Assembly: GCA_016647705.1 (NCBI GenBank)
Contig: CM028330.1
Location: 36,159,534-36,223,533 of the forward strand
DNA length: 64,000 nt
Reading direction: 5' to 3'
Origin: Eucommia ulmoides
Taxonomy: Eukaryota > Streptophyta > Magnoliopsida > Garryales > Eucommiaceae
Positions within the stretch are counted from its first letter, which is position 1. Each line of letters begins with the position of its first letter. A model generated the notes under the pieces. The model made no database searches. It was not told where the DNA came from and was given only the letters and a program-made list of their open reading frames with translations. The position numbers were made by a program, and so were the translations under genes. Positions 25,001 to 40,000 of the stretch are shown one piece after another.

Positions 25001-28000
25001 GTCTGGGGCCGAGCTAAAAAAGGATGGAAAATAGACCTTGCGGTGCTAATTAGAGCTCGGGTCTAGTAGCAAGCCTGGAGATCGGATGATCTAAAACAGC
25101 AAAAACAACAGTATTTGAAAGTAACAAGGTTCACCCAACAACACATGCAAATAGTGTATATATTGATACCGAAAGGGTACAAGATGTGAAAGGTTTTTGA
25201 TGGCATATCCACCCACAAAGTGCTTTAAGTAATGAAATGAAAGTGACAACAATAGATATCATTATGCTCAATGAGATCATGAGCCATACTGGTATCCTTT
25301 TACAAGAAGTATTAAAATGAAACTAAACTAGTCTAGAAAATAAAGAAATAGGTCATGGGCAAGCGGCCATGCGCGCGAAGTTATGTCGCCAATGATTTAC
25401 TCGGTGGAATGATCAGTCACTTTCTTCCAAACTTTTTAAATTTCATCATCAGTTCTTGTGGTTGTTCCTCCATTGGTTCTTTATGTACAGGTTTAATCTC
25501 ATTCTCTTTGATTGGTTACAGAGGGTTAGGTTGCGAATCTGCAAAAGTCATCTTCCAATTTTTTCTTAGTGCAAAAGGATTAGATTCCTAAAAAACAACA
25601 TGCATAGAGCTACGCTTGTTATAATCACGATATGCTTTGCTATTTCAAGAATGACAAAGAAAAATACCTTCGGAGGATTTTGCATCAAACATACGAAGGT
25701 TTTCTTTGTTAGTCAAGATAAAATATTTAGAAACAAACACTTTAAAATAAAAATATAACTGGCGTTTTACCATTTGAATGCGGAGTTTTATTCATGCCAC
25801 GTCGAATGGAAACACGATGTATTACATAACAAGTAGTGCTTACGGTGTGGCCCAAATTTAGTAGGTAATTTGTGTTCATTGAGCATGATTCTAGCCATCT
25901 CTTGTAGAGAACGCATATTCATCTTTGGAACGACATTTTATTGGGCTATTCTAGGTGCCGAAAAATTATTTCCAAAACCATTTTCATCCTTGGAACTTTA
26001 TAATAATATTTGAAACTTCGCTTTTGTTAGCAATAAATAAAACCCAAGTAAAGCTAGAGAATTCATCCACGATAACAAATACATAGTGTTTTTCACCTAC
26101 GCTTGCAATGTGTTGGTGGCCAAACAGGTCTGAATGCAACAAATGAAAAGATCTAGAAGTAGAAGTAAATATTTTATTTTTAAAAGAGTTTTGCTTAATT
26201 AGTTGGCATACATCTCATACTTCCTTTAGCAAATTTTAATTTAGGCAAACAACGTAGAAGATTCTGCTTGGACAAATTAAGATTACTCATACTTGTATGG
26301 CCTAGACTTTATGTTACAACCAACTATTCTCATTAATAGCACTTAAACATGTTGCGTTTTGAGAAGATAGATCATGAAAACAATAGGTATTCATATTCTC
26401 AAAACGGGAAGTAACAAATAACACTGTATGATCAAATCTATTTTCTATAATACATTCATTATCATGAAATGTAACTTTACCTACTTTATCACGTGATTGA
26501 CTAATGCTAAAATATTATGCTTTAAACCATCTACTACTAACACATCTTAGTATACTTACTGATGTTACCAATACTAATAATTGTACCTCTTGAGTTGTCC
26601 ATAGAAAGATGTAAATTTCTATTTATCACTTGTCATGTGGAGCGCACAACTGCTATCTAGGAACCAATTGTTCTTGCTTATTTTTTATGTTAAACTAATT
26701 TGCAAGGAGCACCTTAAATGATTCCAAAGTAGTAACAAATTTAATTGTGTCCCAAGCAAGCTAGCTTTTGGAATTAGGGCTCCTTTCATTACCCAAATCT
26801 TTTTCACCTTCACATTGGCATATTTCTATTTTTAATGAAACAAGAATCAATATTATGATCTACTTGATTACAATGAAAGTATTTAGCAATGTTGCTTGTT
26901 GTATATACAATTTTTGATAATGCTTTTGATTTTTATGTTGTTGAAATCCCAAACCGACTATGTCAAAGACGCCTTTTTGAGTACTACACAAAAGAAGTTT
27001 TAGGTTCTTTTCACCATTTGAAAAATTGTGAATTATTAATGGCAAATCCTTCACTTGTGTTTTCAAATCCTCATTTCCTTTTTCAAAATCATTTTTTTCT
27101 TTAAATCTTGTTTTATCTATTCAGACAAACAATTTTGGATTTTATGATTTTCAATTCTTTTGAAAGAAAAAAAAAACAGTTTTCTTAGAAGTACCACAAT
27201 TAGAAACATTTGGAATTCAAATTGTAAATCTTTGTAAGCATGAAATAATTCATTAAAATTTTGAGAAGAACTGAACAATCTGAATTTTGGTTTACCTCAT
27301 TCTCCTTGGCCATGCGTGTAAGAAAGTTGGATTCCTCATCGCTACTTTTGCTTTTCAAGCTGCTAGAGTCAGAACCATCTCATGTACCTTTCATTAAAAT
27401 CCACTACACGAGTGAAAATGCTTTACCCAAATCTCACCTCCTGAGCAAACCCTTCCTGAAGAATTACAATAATTTCTCTCTTTGAATATTGTGAATCTCA
27501 CACGATATTCATTCACTATTCTTATAAATGTGCAATAGAAGATCACTTTTGAAAGATGAAATCAATAAGTAGTGGAGTGTTTACTTCAAGTCATCAATAT
27601 AAAAGAGAAAGTAGAAGAATAGATCTAGAGTTGAAGTATAGAACTCTCTTTAGGTACATTAGAATCTGTGTAGAAAGTGTAGTAGCTTTTCAATCACTTT
27701 TGTTCTGTTAAAATCTATTTTGGAAAAAGGTGTTTATAAAGAAAATACAGTAGTAGCCGTTTTGTTTGTAAAACGAACAAAACTACCCTTTTTAATTAGG
27801 TCTAGGGTTCCAAAATCACAAAGATAAGTTGCAGATCCGATGCAGTTAGTTGACTAAACCCTTTAGTTAGTTATCTAAACTTGCTAGACTCCAGAAGTTT
27901 AGTCTCTTCTTCTTTTAGTTGACTTAGGCTGTTGAGTTGGTTGACTAATGTGTTCTTTAACTCACAATTTATGGCATTTTATACTTTTCAAAAGTAACAT

Positions 28001-31000
28001 TGTTTTCCAATACTTTGATCACTTCAAGACAAGTTTAGAACCATTTTAAGACAAATATATCTATTATATTTTTTCAAGACTTTTATGATTCAGTCTGTAA
28101 AACATTATTTCTCCTGATTTTTGGGAACAATTCTTTATTTCTTCCATGTGAAATTCTATAGACAGCGTTTATAGTCCACTTGTAGCCTAAGTTTAGCATC
28201 AAAAGAGCATATTTTGCACTTTCTATTAAGCCTTAACCTAGAAATGACTTGTATTACTTTGGAAAAAAGGTATGATTTAGTATGATATTAGCTATTTTAG
28301 TTTTCTGGTAGCATGCCCCTGAAGTTTGATATAATTATTTATGATAATCTTGGACAAATCGGTACTTTTTAAGTTTTTATTACTGTTGCATCTTGGTAGG
28401 GGTTAAGGCCTAATTCCCCCCCCCCCCCCCTCTCCCCCTGTCATTTTTGGCTTGTTTGATCAAATATTATCTTCTTTAAGAAAAAGTATTTCCAATATGT
28501 ATTTCAGGTTATGTTTTTTGCTCCCTAATAGATGGAAGTGTTCAATTGGGTGATTGAAGTTTCTCGCCTTCAAAATTTCTTGTGCTGAGTTGTCTTGCCC
28601 TGATATTTTGTCCATTTCCTTAGGTCTGGCATTTAATTTCCTTTTCCCTCCTAATATAATGGCCAATGGGACCTTGTTTTCTAGTCCATATATATGTGTT
28701 GGAATTAAGAAAATTTTCCTTTATTATTTCCTTTCTTAGAGTTTATTTTGGGTCATGTTAACCAATATATTATTCTTATTTTATTCTCCATTACTAGGGT
28801 TAATTAGTTTTTTCTTATTTGGCTTGTAGTTAGGGTTATATATATTAGGGAAATTTATATGAATGAATATGAGAAAACATCCCCTGAAATTGGTAGCAGA
28901 TTCAAGATTTTGAGAATTCGTCTCTCTTCCTTTGTAGTTAAATCTTGCTTGCAAGTCGGGGGTTGCACATTTTTCATTGTTCGCTTGTAGTTAAATTTTA
29001 TGTGCAAAATTGGGGTTGCACTTAAGGGCGGTGTCAAATTCCTGTTTCACATCGATTCCTTGAGCATCTCAGACCATTATATAAGCCCAGAAATCCAATT
29101 ACATATAGTATGGGCTGTTCCCTTTGGAAGGAGGATGGTTCTTCTCTTGGCTTTGCCTGAATTTTTATTTGATATTTTATTAATGAAATTAGCCATCGAC
29201 ATATCACTGATAAAAATAGTATTTTACTGATTATGAAAAATGAGGAAAATATTGTTATTCTTTCCAGGTGAATCTATCATGGGCTTTTTCTCATCTGTGG
29301 TACAAAATTGACTGGTTTCTTTTCTTTCTCTTTCCTTTTTTTTTTTTTTTTTTTTTTTTTAGCCATCGGTTTAGCGTCAAAGGGCAAGTTTATCCCGCAA
29401 TTTCACCAGTAGAGGACAAAAAGGTTACTGGAAAGGTTTGTTCACCTCCAATTCTCGGCATTGACTAGATTATAGATTTTTTAACATTCACCATCACAGT
29501 TGCAGGCATTTTATGCTAGAATTTCAGTTGAGAAAATGATTTTCGAAGTGTAGAATATAGAATTAGAAATGAAGTTACACATCATACTTTTTTTCTTCGT
29601 TCTATTCTTTTAACTCAACAACTTGAAGGACAAATGTTGTGCGATCGGCTGCCAATTTTGAATTGATTTGCCTTGGCTTGTTGCAATGTCATCCCTGATG
29701 ATGTTCATGCCATGATTGTGACTAGATCTACGAGGAAATGCTCAACTAAGTCTGTACATGGATGTAGAATAATGGATTGAAAGAAGTTTAGATGGTTTCT
29801 TAGTAGGTTGATCTTTTAATTCATGGAAGTCGTCTTATATGTTCACCTTTTCTGGTCTTAATTTTAATTTTTACTTTATTGAGTCGGCTTCCTATCCAAA
29901 CCTTTGAGGATTTAGTTTTACTCTTCACGTTGATTAATTTATGAAATGCATATTACATGATGTACTAACCTGTTGTCAATATTTCTGCTTGGTAGTGCTT
30001 AAAAACACATAATTGAAGTATTGGAATTGCATTGAAAATTAAATCGGTAAAGGGTTGGAAAAGAATGAGACGGGTGGACTACTTTGTTAGTCTCTCTCAA
30101 TTTATAATAAACCAGGAAATTAATACAGAAACCCTGATCATAAAATAATGATAGAAATACCCTCTAACACTTCCTCTCAAACTGGAACATATATATCGTA
30201 TGCTTCTACCTTGTTACAAATGTACTTTATCCTTGAACCCTCTAATGGTTTAGTATACAAATCTTCTAATTGATCAACATAATCCACATGTCTAGTCTAA
30301 ATCAACTTCTACAACAACTTTTCTCGTAAGACGTGACAATCAAACTCAATATGCTTCTCTCTCAAACAACTAGATTTGATGCAATGGGAAGCGCTACTTG
30401 ATTATCATGTATTAAGTCCATTGGTGGAGAATGATCAAATCAAACCCTAGTTCTTCCAACACATGTTTCAACCAAATTAGCTCATGGCTGGTATGAGCCA
30501 TGCCCTATACTCTTATTCTACACTTTATCAAGCCACTCCAATTTGATTTTTACTTTTCTATGAGATGAGATTACATCCAACGAATACAAAATAACCTGTA
30601 GTAGACTTCCATTTTGAGGGTGATTCAACCCACTCTGCATTTGTATATTCCTTTATTTGAGTGTGACCGAAATTTTGATATAACAGGCTACAACTAGGTG
30701 CACCTTTTAAATATATGAGAATACGAATTGTTGGCCCTGATTTGACTCAAGAGGGGGCGAATTGGGTCTAGGAACTTTTGTCGCCTTTCTTAATTTCTAC
30801 ATTCTCAAAACACTTAACCAATCTCTTTAGTAGACAATGAATATAATGATAGTATGGAAGATTTCTACCAATAGATTGTTTGAATCATTTGAGTGAGTGT
30901 GATCTATTTATCGACATAAGGTATCGGAGTAAAGTAATCAGAACACAAAGATGATATACAAGTAAAACACAATTACAAGAGGATAGATGTAGAGAGAGGC

Positions 31001-34000
31001 AAGCAACCACATGAGACCATGATTTTTATAGTCATTAGGCAAATAATCATTGGCCTACATCTACTTCTTTAAGTTCCTATGGAGAGTTCTAATCCACTAT
31101 TATGTCAACCTATGTCTATTTTATAACAAAACAAGAAATTGTACGAAACCCTAATCGTAGGAAAATGATAGAAATACCCTCTAACGGAAATGTATTTTAT
31201 TTTATTTACTTTATATCTTATCCTTCTCAGTTGCCTATCAAAAAAATCTAATCCTTTCCAGTTCGAATTCCAATCTCAGACCCAATACAAACCAAACTCT
31301 GCATCAGTTTCTTTGTAATTCTTCTTGAGATTCATCTCATAATCAATTGCACCAGTCGATAGCCTGACTTATTGTAATGCATGTGAATGTGTAATCGAGT
31401 TTTCCAGCTGCTACATCTACTACTTGATTATCTGTTGTGGGCTATAAGTGCGTTTAAGCTTCATCTGACGATTGTGTCATTTCTACCTTGAAACAAAATT
31501 GTTATGCTTGCTGGTTTTTTCATTCATGAAGGCCTATATGCAGGATACATTTAGTTTTAACTTGTTTATAGTGTGCACAATTATAAGAGACCATCTTTTA
31601 TGATTATTCACCCAAAAATTTGTTGCAGGTCTTCTTTGAGGTTACAGATTTGGAACTTCATATACTGGATCAATTTGAGGATATTGAGTATGAAAGGAGG
31701 AGTGTTGATGTTCTTTTGATGGTACGCATAATTTGGAACAATTTTGAAGTATTTTTTGTGCACAGTAGGAATCATAAAATGGAAGACTGATGCCTGAAAA
31801 TCTATTTGTGGAACTAAGTTAATGAATGTAGAAAAAAAACTAGAAGCTTGGGGGGGTGGTGCAAAACATGTATATCAAGGAAATCGTTATCAATCATGTT
31901 ATTTTCTTCCCTATATATGTTCATAACCAAAGACAAGAAGTGTAGGTAAACTTTATAATATAGTTGTTATACTGCATGTTAGAAGGTAAAGGAGAAACAT
32001 TACAATTTTTTTTTTTCTGTTTCAAGACATGCCTTGCCGGCTACTTCACATAATTATTTTTGAGATATACCAAGTCTTATGCTAGTCTCTTTTAGTTTGT
32101 TGTTTTTTTTTTCCTTTCAAATTTAAGAATGTTTTTGTCAATTTGCAGAGTCGAGGGTAGTTTTATCATTCTGCGTCATCATTTTTGAGAATTTGGTCGT
32201 CATTTGAGTCCAGTTATGTATTTGAGTCATTGTATTTGAATTGTAATACATTCCTATAAAGTTTTATAGCCAAATTAATAGATCATAGTAAAGAGTCCGA
32301 ATCTTTTTTAGATTTAGGATTTATGAAGTCTATATAAAAGAAGATCGGAATGTGAAATCTATATAAAATCATCTAATCATTTTTTTGCTAAATAAGTGAG
32401 ATTCTATAAACAAGATGTGGGGTGAGTCAAACCATGGACAAATTTGGAAGTCTTAACTCCTTTAGAAAATCAAGAAGGGAGATACTCTTGGAGGGGATAA
32501 CTGTAAGAAATCAAAACTCAATATATTTCCATTACATAGAATGATCTTATTTATACAAGAATACAAATTTTGTAACTATTCCTAAATTAATATAAATGAT
32601 TACAGATTTTGTAACAGTAGAAAATGAAGAAGAGTAAAGACTAGAGTTTTGTAACAATAGAAACTAAAGAAGATTTGTAACAATAGAAAACAAATAGAGG
32701 TCTAATACTCCCCCGCAAACTCGGCTAGCCTGGAGAGACGAGGTTAGTTTGTAGAAGATGAAACTGTATCTTGTGAAGTCCCTTAGTGAATATGTCTGTG
32801 TGCTGGTCAAGAGAGGGAACAAATTGGACTCGGTGTGTGCCAGTAAGAATGCATTCTCGTATGAAGTGATGATCCAGTTCAATATGCTTAGTACGAGCGT
32901 GGAACACAGGATTTGAGGCCATATATGTAGTGCTGAAATTATCGCAAAGTAAAGTAATGAGCGTGAATATAGGAATTTCCAACTCTTGGAGCAAATGAAG
33001 TACCCAAGTGGTTTCAGCACAAACGTGGGCAAGGGATCAGTACTCAGCTTCGGCGCTTGATCGAGAGACAATGAGTTTTTTCTTGGCGGTCCAAGAGATG
33101 AAATTGGAGCCCAAGAAAACATAAAAGCCAGTTGTAGTGCGACGGGAGTCAGGGCAACCTGCCCAATCAACATCATAATAAGCCTTGAGGGTCGAGGGGG
33201 TAGCGCTACGTTGAAAGAGGATGCCAAAGTTCAAAGTTCCTTTTAAGTATTGAAGGATTCGTTTTGCAGCTATAAGGTGGTGCGTCCGAGGTTGGCTCAT
33301 GAACTGAGTAACATGATGAACAACAAAGACAATGTGTGGTCTGGTGAAAGTGAGATACTGTAAGGACCCAACCAATTGGCGATACTTAGTGGCATCTGAC
33401 AAAATATCCCCGCTTTGAGATTACAACTGAGTCTTAGCACATAAAGGGGTGTTGCAAGGTTTGCAGTCTGTCATTGAGAATCATGCAAGAAGATCAACAG
33501 TGCACTTGAGTTGAGAGAGACGTAAGCCAGTAGAGAAGGAGGTTGCTTTGAGGTCCAGAAAGTAAGATGCAAACGGGAAGTTGTTGTTCATTAAAACGAA
33601 CATTCCGGGAAATGTACACTTTGCCAATTGTGTGGTCCAGACAACGATAACCCTTGTGTTGCTAGTTGTAGCCTAAAAACACACACAGTTCTTGACAAAA
33701 GTTTATTAGTTAAGTAAACACCTAAATACGGATAACATGCACAACCAAACACACTTAGCTTAGAGTAGGAAGGAGTATGGCCATAAAGATGGGAGAATGG
33801 TGAGGACCATTGTAGTTTAGAGGATGGGAGACGATTGATTAGGTGAATAGTAGTGGAGACTACTTCGGCTAGTGATGGAGGGGAACATGACTTGTGAGAA
33901 GGAGGGTACGGGCCATGTCGGCAATGTGGCGGGGTTTTTGTTTGGCAAGGCCATTTTGTTCGGGAGTGTGAGGACAAGAGAGTCTATGATGAATACCCAG

Positions 34001-37000
34001 GGAGGAACAAAAAGATTTGAAGGGACCACTATCGTATTCCCCACCACCATCACTCTGAAATTGTTGGACGTGTATGGCAAATTGAATTTGGACATAGGTT
34101 AAAAAGTTTTTGAAATGTTGGATAACTTCAGATTTTTGTTTCATGAAGTAGAGCCAAGTAAAATGAGTGTAGTTATAAGTGAACAACACATAATATTTCC
34201 AGCCATAGATAGAAAACAAAGGAGGTTGCTATACATCAAAGTGAACTAAAGTAAAGGGAAAAGAAGTTTTTATTTCATGTGAGCTCGGAAATGGGAGATG
34301 CATGGATTTACCCAATGCACACCTGGAGTGGAAGGAAGATTTAAATTTAAAAGGAGTAGATAACAATTTATTTGAACCCAAGTATGACATTATTTTAGTA
34401 GATGGATGGCCTAGCCAATTGTGCCAAAGGGTGGATGAGTTAACCGCGACAGATAAAGCGTGTAGGCAGGGAGGGATGACAAGTAATTTGTAGAGACCAT
34501 TCTTACATATGCCCTTATAGAGGAGAGAACCAGAGGTGTGATCAAAGATATAGAAGTAGTAAGCATCAAAAGTGCAAAGAACATTATTAACCGTGCAGAA
34601 TTGAACAATGAAGAGTAAATTTTTATGCATCGATGGAACAACATAGACATTATTAAGAAGAAAGGATGAGGAGCCAAGGGGTACTGTCATGTTACCTGTA
34701 TAAGATATTGATAGGTGATTACCATTGCCAAGTTGAACAGAGGCAGGGCCACTGTATGGTGTGTACTGCTGCAGCAGAGTAGGGTTGCCCGTCATATGGG
34801 TAGACGCGTCAGTTTCAGGATGCCAACTGGGATCATTGAGTGTCCACTGTGAAGTTTGGTTATTCTGATGTACTTGAGGTGGAGCAATTCATCAATGGAG
34901 GAACGGATGGTTGTGCAAATGAAGAGAGCCAGTAACAGTTGCGGGCAGAATGACCAATCCTAGAGCACAATTGACATTTCAACACGGATGTAGGTGTAGT
35001 AAACATGATTGATATGAGGAGGCAGGTAAAATGGTAATTCGAAAAAAATATATGGGGTACAAAGAGAAACTTGTAGAGAGTTAAGAGGAAGAGGTCTGAA
35101 AATATGGGGCTATTTTCTGAGAAGGGAGGATCGTTATTAGGCTGATACTATGTAAGAAATCAAAACTTAATATATTTCCATTACATAGAATTAGGGGTGT
35201 TCAAAAAAACCGGAAAACCGAAAAACCGAACCAAACTGACTAAAAAAAACCGAAAAAAAACCGCCCCTGCCAAAAAACCGCCAGGATCGGTTCATTTTGG
35301 GGGTAAAACCGCACCCCCGGTTCGGTTGGTGGTTTTAGTATATGTAAACCGCGGTTTAAACCGCGCCGAACCGCAAACCCCTAAAACGACGTCGTTTTAG
35401 GAGTTTTGTATATATACACGCTACAAGCAGAGAAACCCTAGCTATAGCCGCCTCTCTCAGTCACGGTCGCAACTCTCCTTCCAGTTCTCTCCTTCGCTTC
35501 TCTTCCGATCTCCTTCCATTTCTCTCCCGATCGCAGCTCCTTACCCCAGTCGTCGTCGTCCTCCCAGTCGCGAGAACAGATCGCAACCCTAAATCGCAAT
35601 ATTTTCTGCACCATCACAACCTTAATCGAGCCATCAGAGTCCTAATCGCAAGATTCGCAACCCTAATCGATCGTTCGTTCATTCGTTTGCTGTCACAGAT
35701 CGTCCACCGTTGCAGATAGTTGGCAATGCTCAGCTGTTGCAGATCTTTGGCCATCCTCTACCGTGTCGGAGATCGTCGTCGTCCACCATGGCAGATCCGT
35801 GTCCGCCGTCACAGGTCTAGCCTCCAAATCATTAAGCTAATCTTCCTTCCCAAAATCATTCGTTTTCGTTTTCGTTAGTTAACAGATCTGTTCATCGTTT
35901 TAGGGTTTCTTTTATGTATCTGTTCGTTTAAGTGTTTCGTATATGGATTTGTTCGTTTTCGTTCGTGTACGTTTGTTTAGGCTTTCGATTTGTTCTTCAG
36001 TCGAAAACCGAAAACCGCACCGACCCCGACATAAACCGCATGAACGGTTTTTTTCACACATAGAAACCGAACCGACAGGGAGCGGTTTTCAGTATGTGAA
36101 AACCGAGGACCTCGGTTCAGGGACCAAAAATTGCAAAAACCGGACCGAACCGAACCGTGAACACCCCTACATAGAATGATCCTATTTATACAAGAATACA
36201 GATTTTGTAGTTGTTCCTAAATTAATATGAAATGATTACAGATTTTGTAATAGTAGAAAATGAAGAAGAATAAAGACTAGAGTTTTGTAACAGTAGAAAC
36301 TGAAGAAGATTTGTAACAATAAAAAAAAAATAGAGTTCTAATAATAACTACCCCAAGTCCAATAGAAAAGCATAGACAAGTAGTATTTGAGAAAAGGGAG
36401 AGCTAAAGTGATTTCTCTCTCCTGTTTCACCAAAAAAGGGAAATGGGAATAGTTCGACGAGTCTTTCTGGGCATACTATCAGGATAACTGCCGCTCTAGC
36501 TAGGAAATATCTCTTGCAAAATCAGGGATGAACCAACGATGGAAGGAAAGATACGTAGTAGTGGTACCTGGCTGAGATAGAGACACTATGTGGGTGGAAG
36601 TCTGCTGGAATTCCTTAAATTGGAGGAACCGAGCATACTTGTCTTTAAAAATCTCCTTGGCAACTGGAGAATCAGACCATGGAATAGGATTGGCCTGATC
36701 AGATGCCACAACCTAAGCATACTTAGGAGGACCACCAACGAAGTCCCAATAAGTCTTTGTAGTATAATTTTCCTTGTCTTAGAAGGAACACTAACGACGT
36801 TGGCCGCGACCACGACCACCTCGGCCACCTCGAGAGCTACCACTACAGCCAATGCGAGATTGACCATTGTGACTATCGCTGGAGTGGTCACAACGATCGC
36901 CCTGAGAGGTTTGTGTAACCAGGATGAACGATCTAGCAAAGGGATACTAGAGGGAAAAGTAGTATATTGAGTAGTGAAACGCTAAATACGAGAGTACCTT

Positions 37001-40000
37001 GTTGAGCTAAAGACGCAATGTGGGTGGAGGTCTGCTGGGATGCCTTAAATTGAAAGAACTGAGTATGTTTGTCATCAGAACTCTCTTGGCAGTTGGAGAA
37101 TCAGACATTGGAATAGGATTAGCCTGATTAGATGTCACAACATGAGCATACTTAGGAGGAAGACCAACTAAGTCCCAACAAGTCTCTCCGGTACGATTTT
37201 CCTTGTCACAGAATTAGCACTAACGATGTTAGCATGACCACGACCACCTCGGCCTCCCAAAGAGCCACGACTGTGACCATCTTGGGATGATTGACCATTG
37301 CGACCACCACTAGACTGGTCACCGCGATCGCCCTGAGAGGTTTGTGTAACAAGGTTGAACAATCCAACGAAGGGATACTGGAGGGAGAAGTAGTGTCTTG
37401 GGTAGGGACGCTGCCCCCCCTCCTCCCCAAAACAAGAAGCTGAGAACGAATGGATTTAAACCTCTAAACGAAGACCGACAAGGAATTTTAGGACATTCAT
37501 TTCTTCCTGGTGCTTCTGTACAACCTTAACATTGGAGGGCAATGGGAGAAAAACATCATCTCCTTGTGAAATTTCTTAATCGTGGCAAAGTACTTGGTGA
37601 TGGTTTTCGTATCCTGCTGGATGTGAAAGTACTCGGCCTACGTGTCATACATCCAGTAAGATTATTTGCATATATCAACCGAATAAGCTCGTTACAGGTC
37701 TCTTTGTGGCTACATATGTCCGCAGCCTGAACCTCCATCGAGTTCTGTAACTGAGACAAATATGAGCATCTGACTTGGCCCACTCATCAATCTCTTTATA
37801 TCTTCTGAAGGAGGAGAGTCGATGATGGCGGTGTTTCTCTTGTCTGGTGAGGGTCACATTGATGTCCTTAGACCACCGGAGTTAATTACTCCTATTCATC
37901 TTACAAGTAGTTTACACTGGAGGTACTGTCGGATATATAACTATGATTCTAACAAAGAGCAACGAACGAACCATGAATTGAAATGGGAGATACATTAACT
38001 ACAATAAAACACGAGACAAAGAAAGAACACCAGAATTATGGGATTAAGTTTATGTTCATACCTGCTCTGGATACCATGTTAAAGTAAAAGAGAATTGAAA
38101 AGGAATGAGATGACTTAACCTTTGTGGTCAGCCTATCGTCTATTTATAATAAACCATGGGCTGTACTATATAAAGATGAAGACTAAAGTAGCCTCTTCTA
38201 TAGCAGTAGTGAGTCATTGATTATTATATTGAAAATTGCTATAAAAGCTCTTATTGTAATATGTGAGATACTTCATTATTCAAAGAGTGACATTCGATTG
38301 TAATTCATAAGCAATGGTTGTTTACTTAAGAGTTGAGATTAGAGTGAATCATTTTCACTCAATCTGGAAAAATATTGGAAAGTGTGTTCTCAAATGGATT
38401 GTAATGGTTTGATCTTCACCTGGAAGGAAATTAGTGATTAGTGGATTGAATTCTACCGGAGCCCTAAGAAGTAGATATAGGCAAGAGATCTTGTCGGAAA
38501 CTACTATAAATCGCAGTATCATTCTCATCCTTTTACTTATTGTTTCCATGGTTTATATTGCTTCCATGGTTTACTCCTTTTGGCTATAATTATTAATTAA
38601 TTTATTTGTCCTACACAATTCCCTTCCCGCTTTATGGTAGTAATATGTGGGGCACACTTCATATAACACCGAATCTCTCAATGATCACACTCTTCAGTGG
38701 CCTTTGTCAGTGCTAGCAATGCAGCACTACCACTTACCATGCAAGGCTTAGTTAATTGTCCGGAGCCTCCTAGGGATGGGAATTCAACCCAGTTTGTGGT
38801 GCCCCAACACCCCCCCCCCCCCCCTCAACAAAGAGAAGAGAGAATAAATTCTTTGAGAAAAAAATAATGCTCATTATGAAACTTGATGATTCCAATAAGC
38901 CTTGCACCCTCCCTTTATATAGCAGTAGAATCCTAAACACCTACAGGAGTAGGAAATAATTTTTGGAAACTAATAAAGTAGGCTTCAAGTAAATTCCTTG
39001 GAGAAGAAGGAAAAGTAACTTCCTAGGAGGAGAAGGAAAGGTAACCCATAAGTAATTCAATTAAACATGTCCTCAATCATATCGTATTCGGGGTGGTTTG
39101 GATTACATTATATCTGCCTCGCTAGCCCACCCCGTATCATACTTTTTTACTTAAAACTTGATATATACATTTGTGGAGAGAGACATGGGGATGGCAACGG
39201 TTCGGTTTTGTTGCGGGCTTGAGTCGTTTGACAAAAACTGAAACTGCTTAGAAAAATAGAAACTGAAACCGATCCTCAAATCTATTTTTTTTTTAGGGAA
39301 AGTTTTTTAAATCTGAACAACTCAGTTTTTTTACAAAAATCGGACCTCTAGATTTTGTAAATTTTACTTAAATATGATATATACATATGAGCTTGCTTAT
39401 TGGGATGGTGATGGTTCTCAATGTCGGGATCGGTGTGGGAAGGGTTAATAGGAAGTTCTATAGAGGTGGGTCAGAGCAAAATTTTATAGATTCGTTTCGG
39501 ATCTGGGGCGGGTCGAGTTAAATTATATCCTCCCCGTATCATAGTACTTTACTTAAAGTTGATACATACATATATACAGAGAGGGGCATAGGGATGGTAA
39601 CGGTTCGATTTCAGTGCGGGCTTGACAAAAACTGAAACCGAAACCGCTTAGAAAATAGGAAACAAAAACCGATCCATAAACCAACCATTTTTTTAGAAAG
39701 GTTTTTAAATCTGAGCCGCTCTGTTTTATACAAAGCTGCACTACTCGATTTTATACCAATTTGAAACCAATCTTGCTCGGTTTTAGTGTTTTACTTAAAT
39801 TTGATATATACATATGAGCTTGCTTGTTGGGCCGGTGGTGGATCTAAATATCGGGACCAGGACTGGATGGATTGATAGTTAATTTTATCAAGGCAGGTCA
39901 GGGCAAAAATTTAGAGATCTATTTCGGATCTGGGGCTGGTCGGGACAAACTTTAAAATGCTTGGGGTGAGTTCCGGAAGTGCATGCATCTCTATGAACCC

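Noticed and set aside
32664-33227. 187-codon minus-strand frame
   Set aside because: It is an out-of-frame shadow of the copia RNase H region, which is recognisable in other frames of the same strand.
29990-38160. One single copia element spanning from the LTR at 29990 to the one at 38077
   Set aside because: The LTRs are related, but host exon 3 (31629-31721) lies between them and a separate LTR remnant closes the left element near 31190. Two insertions explain the data better.
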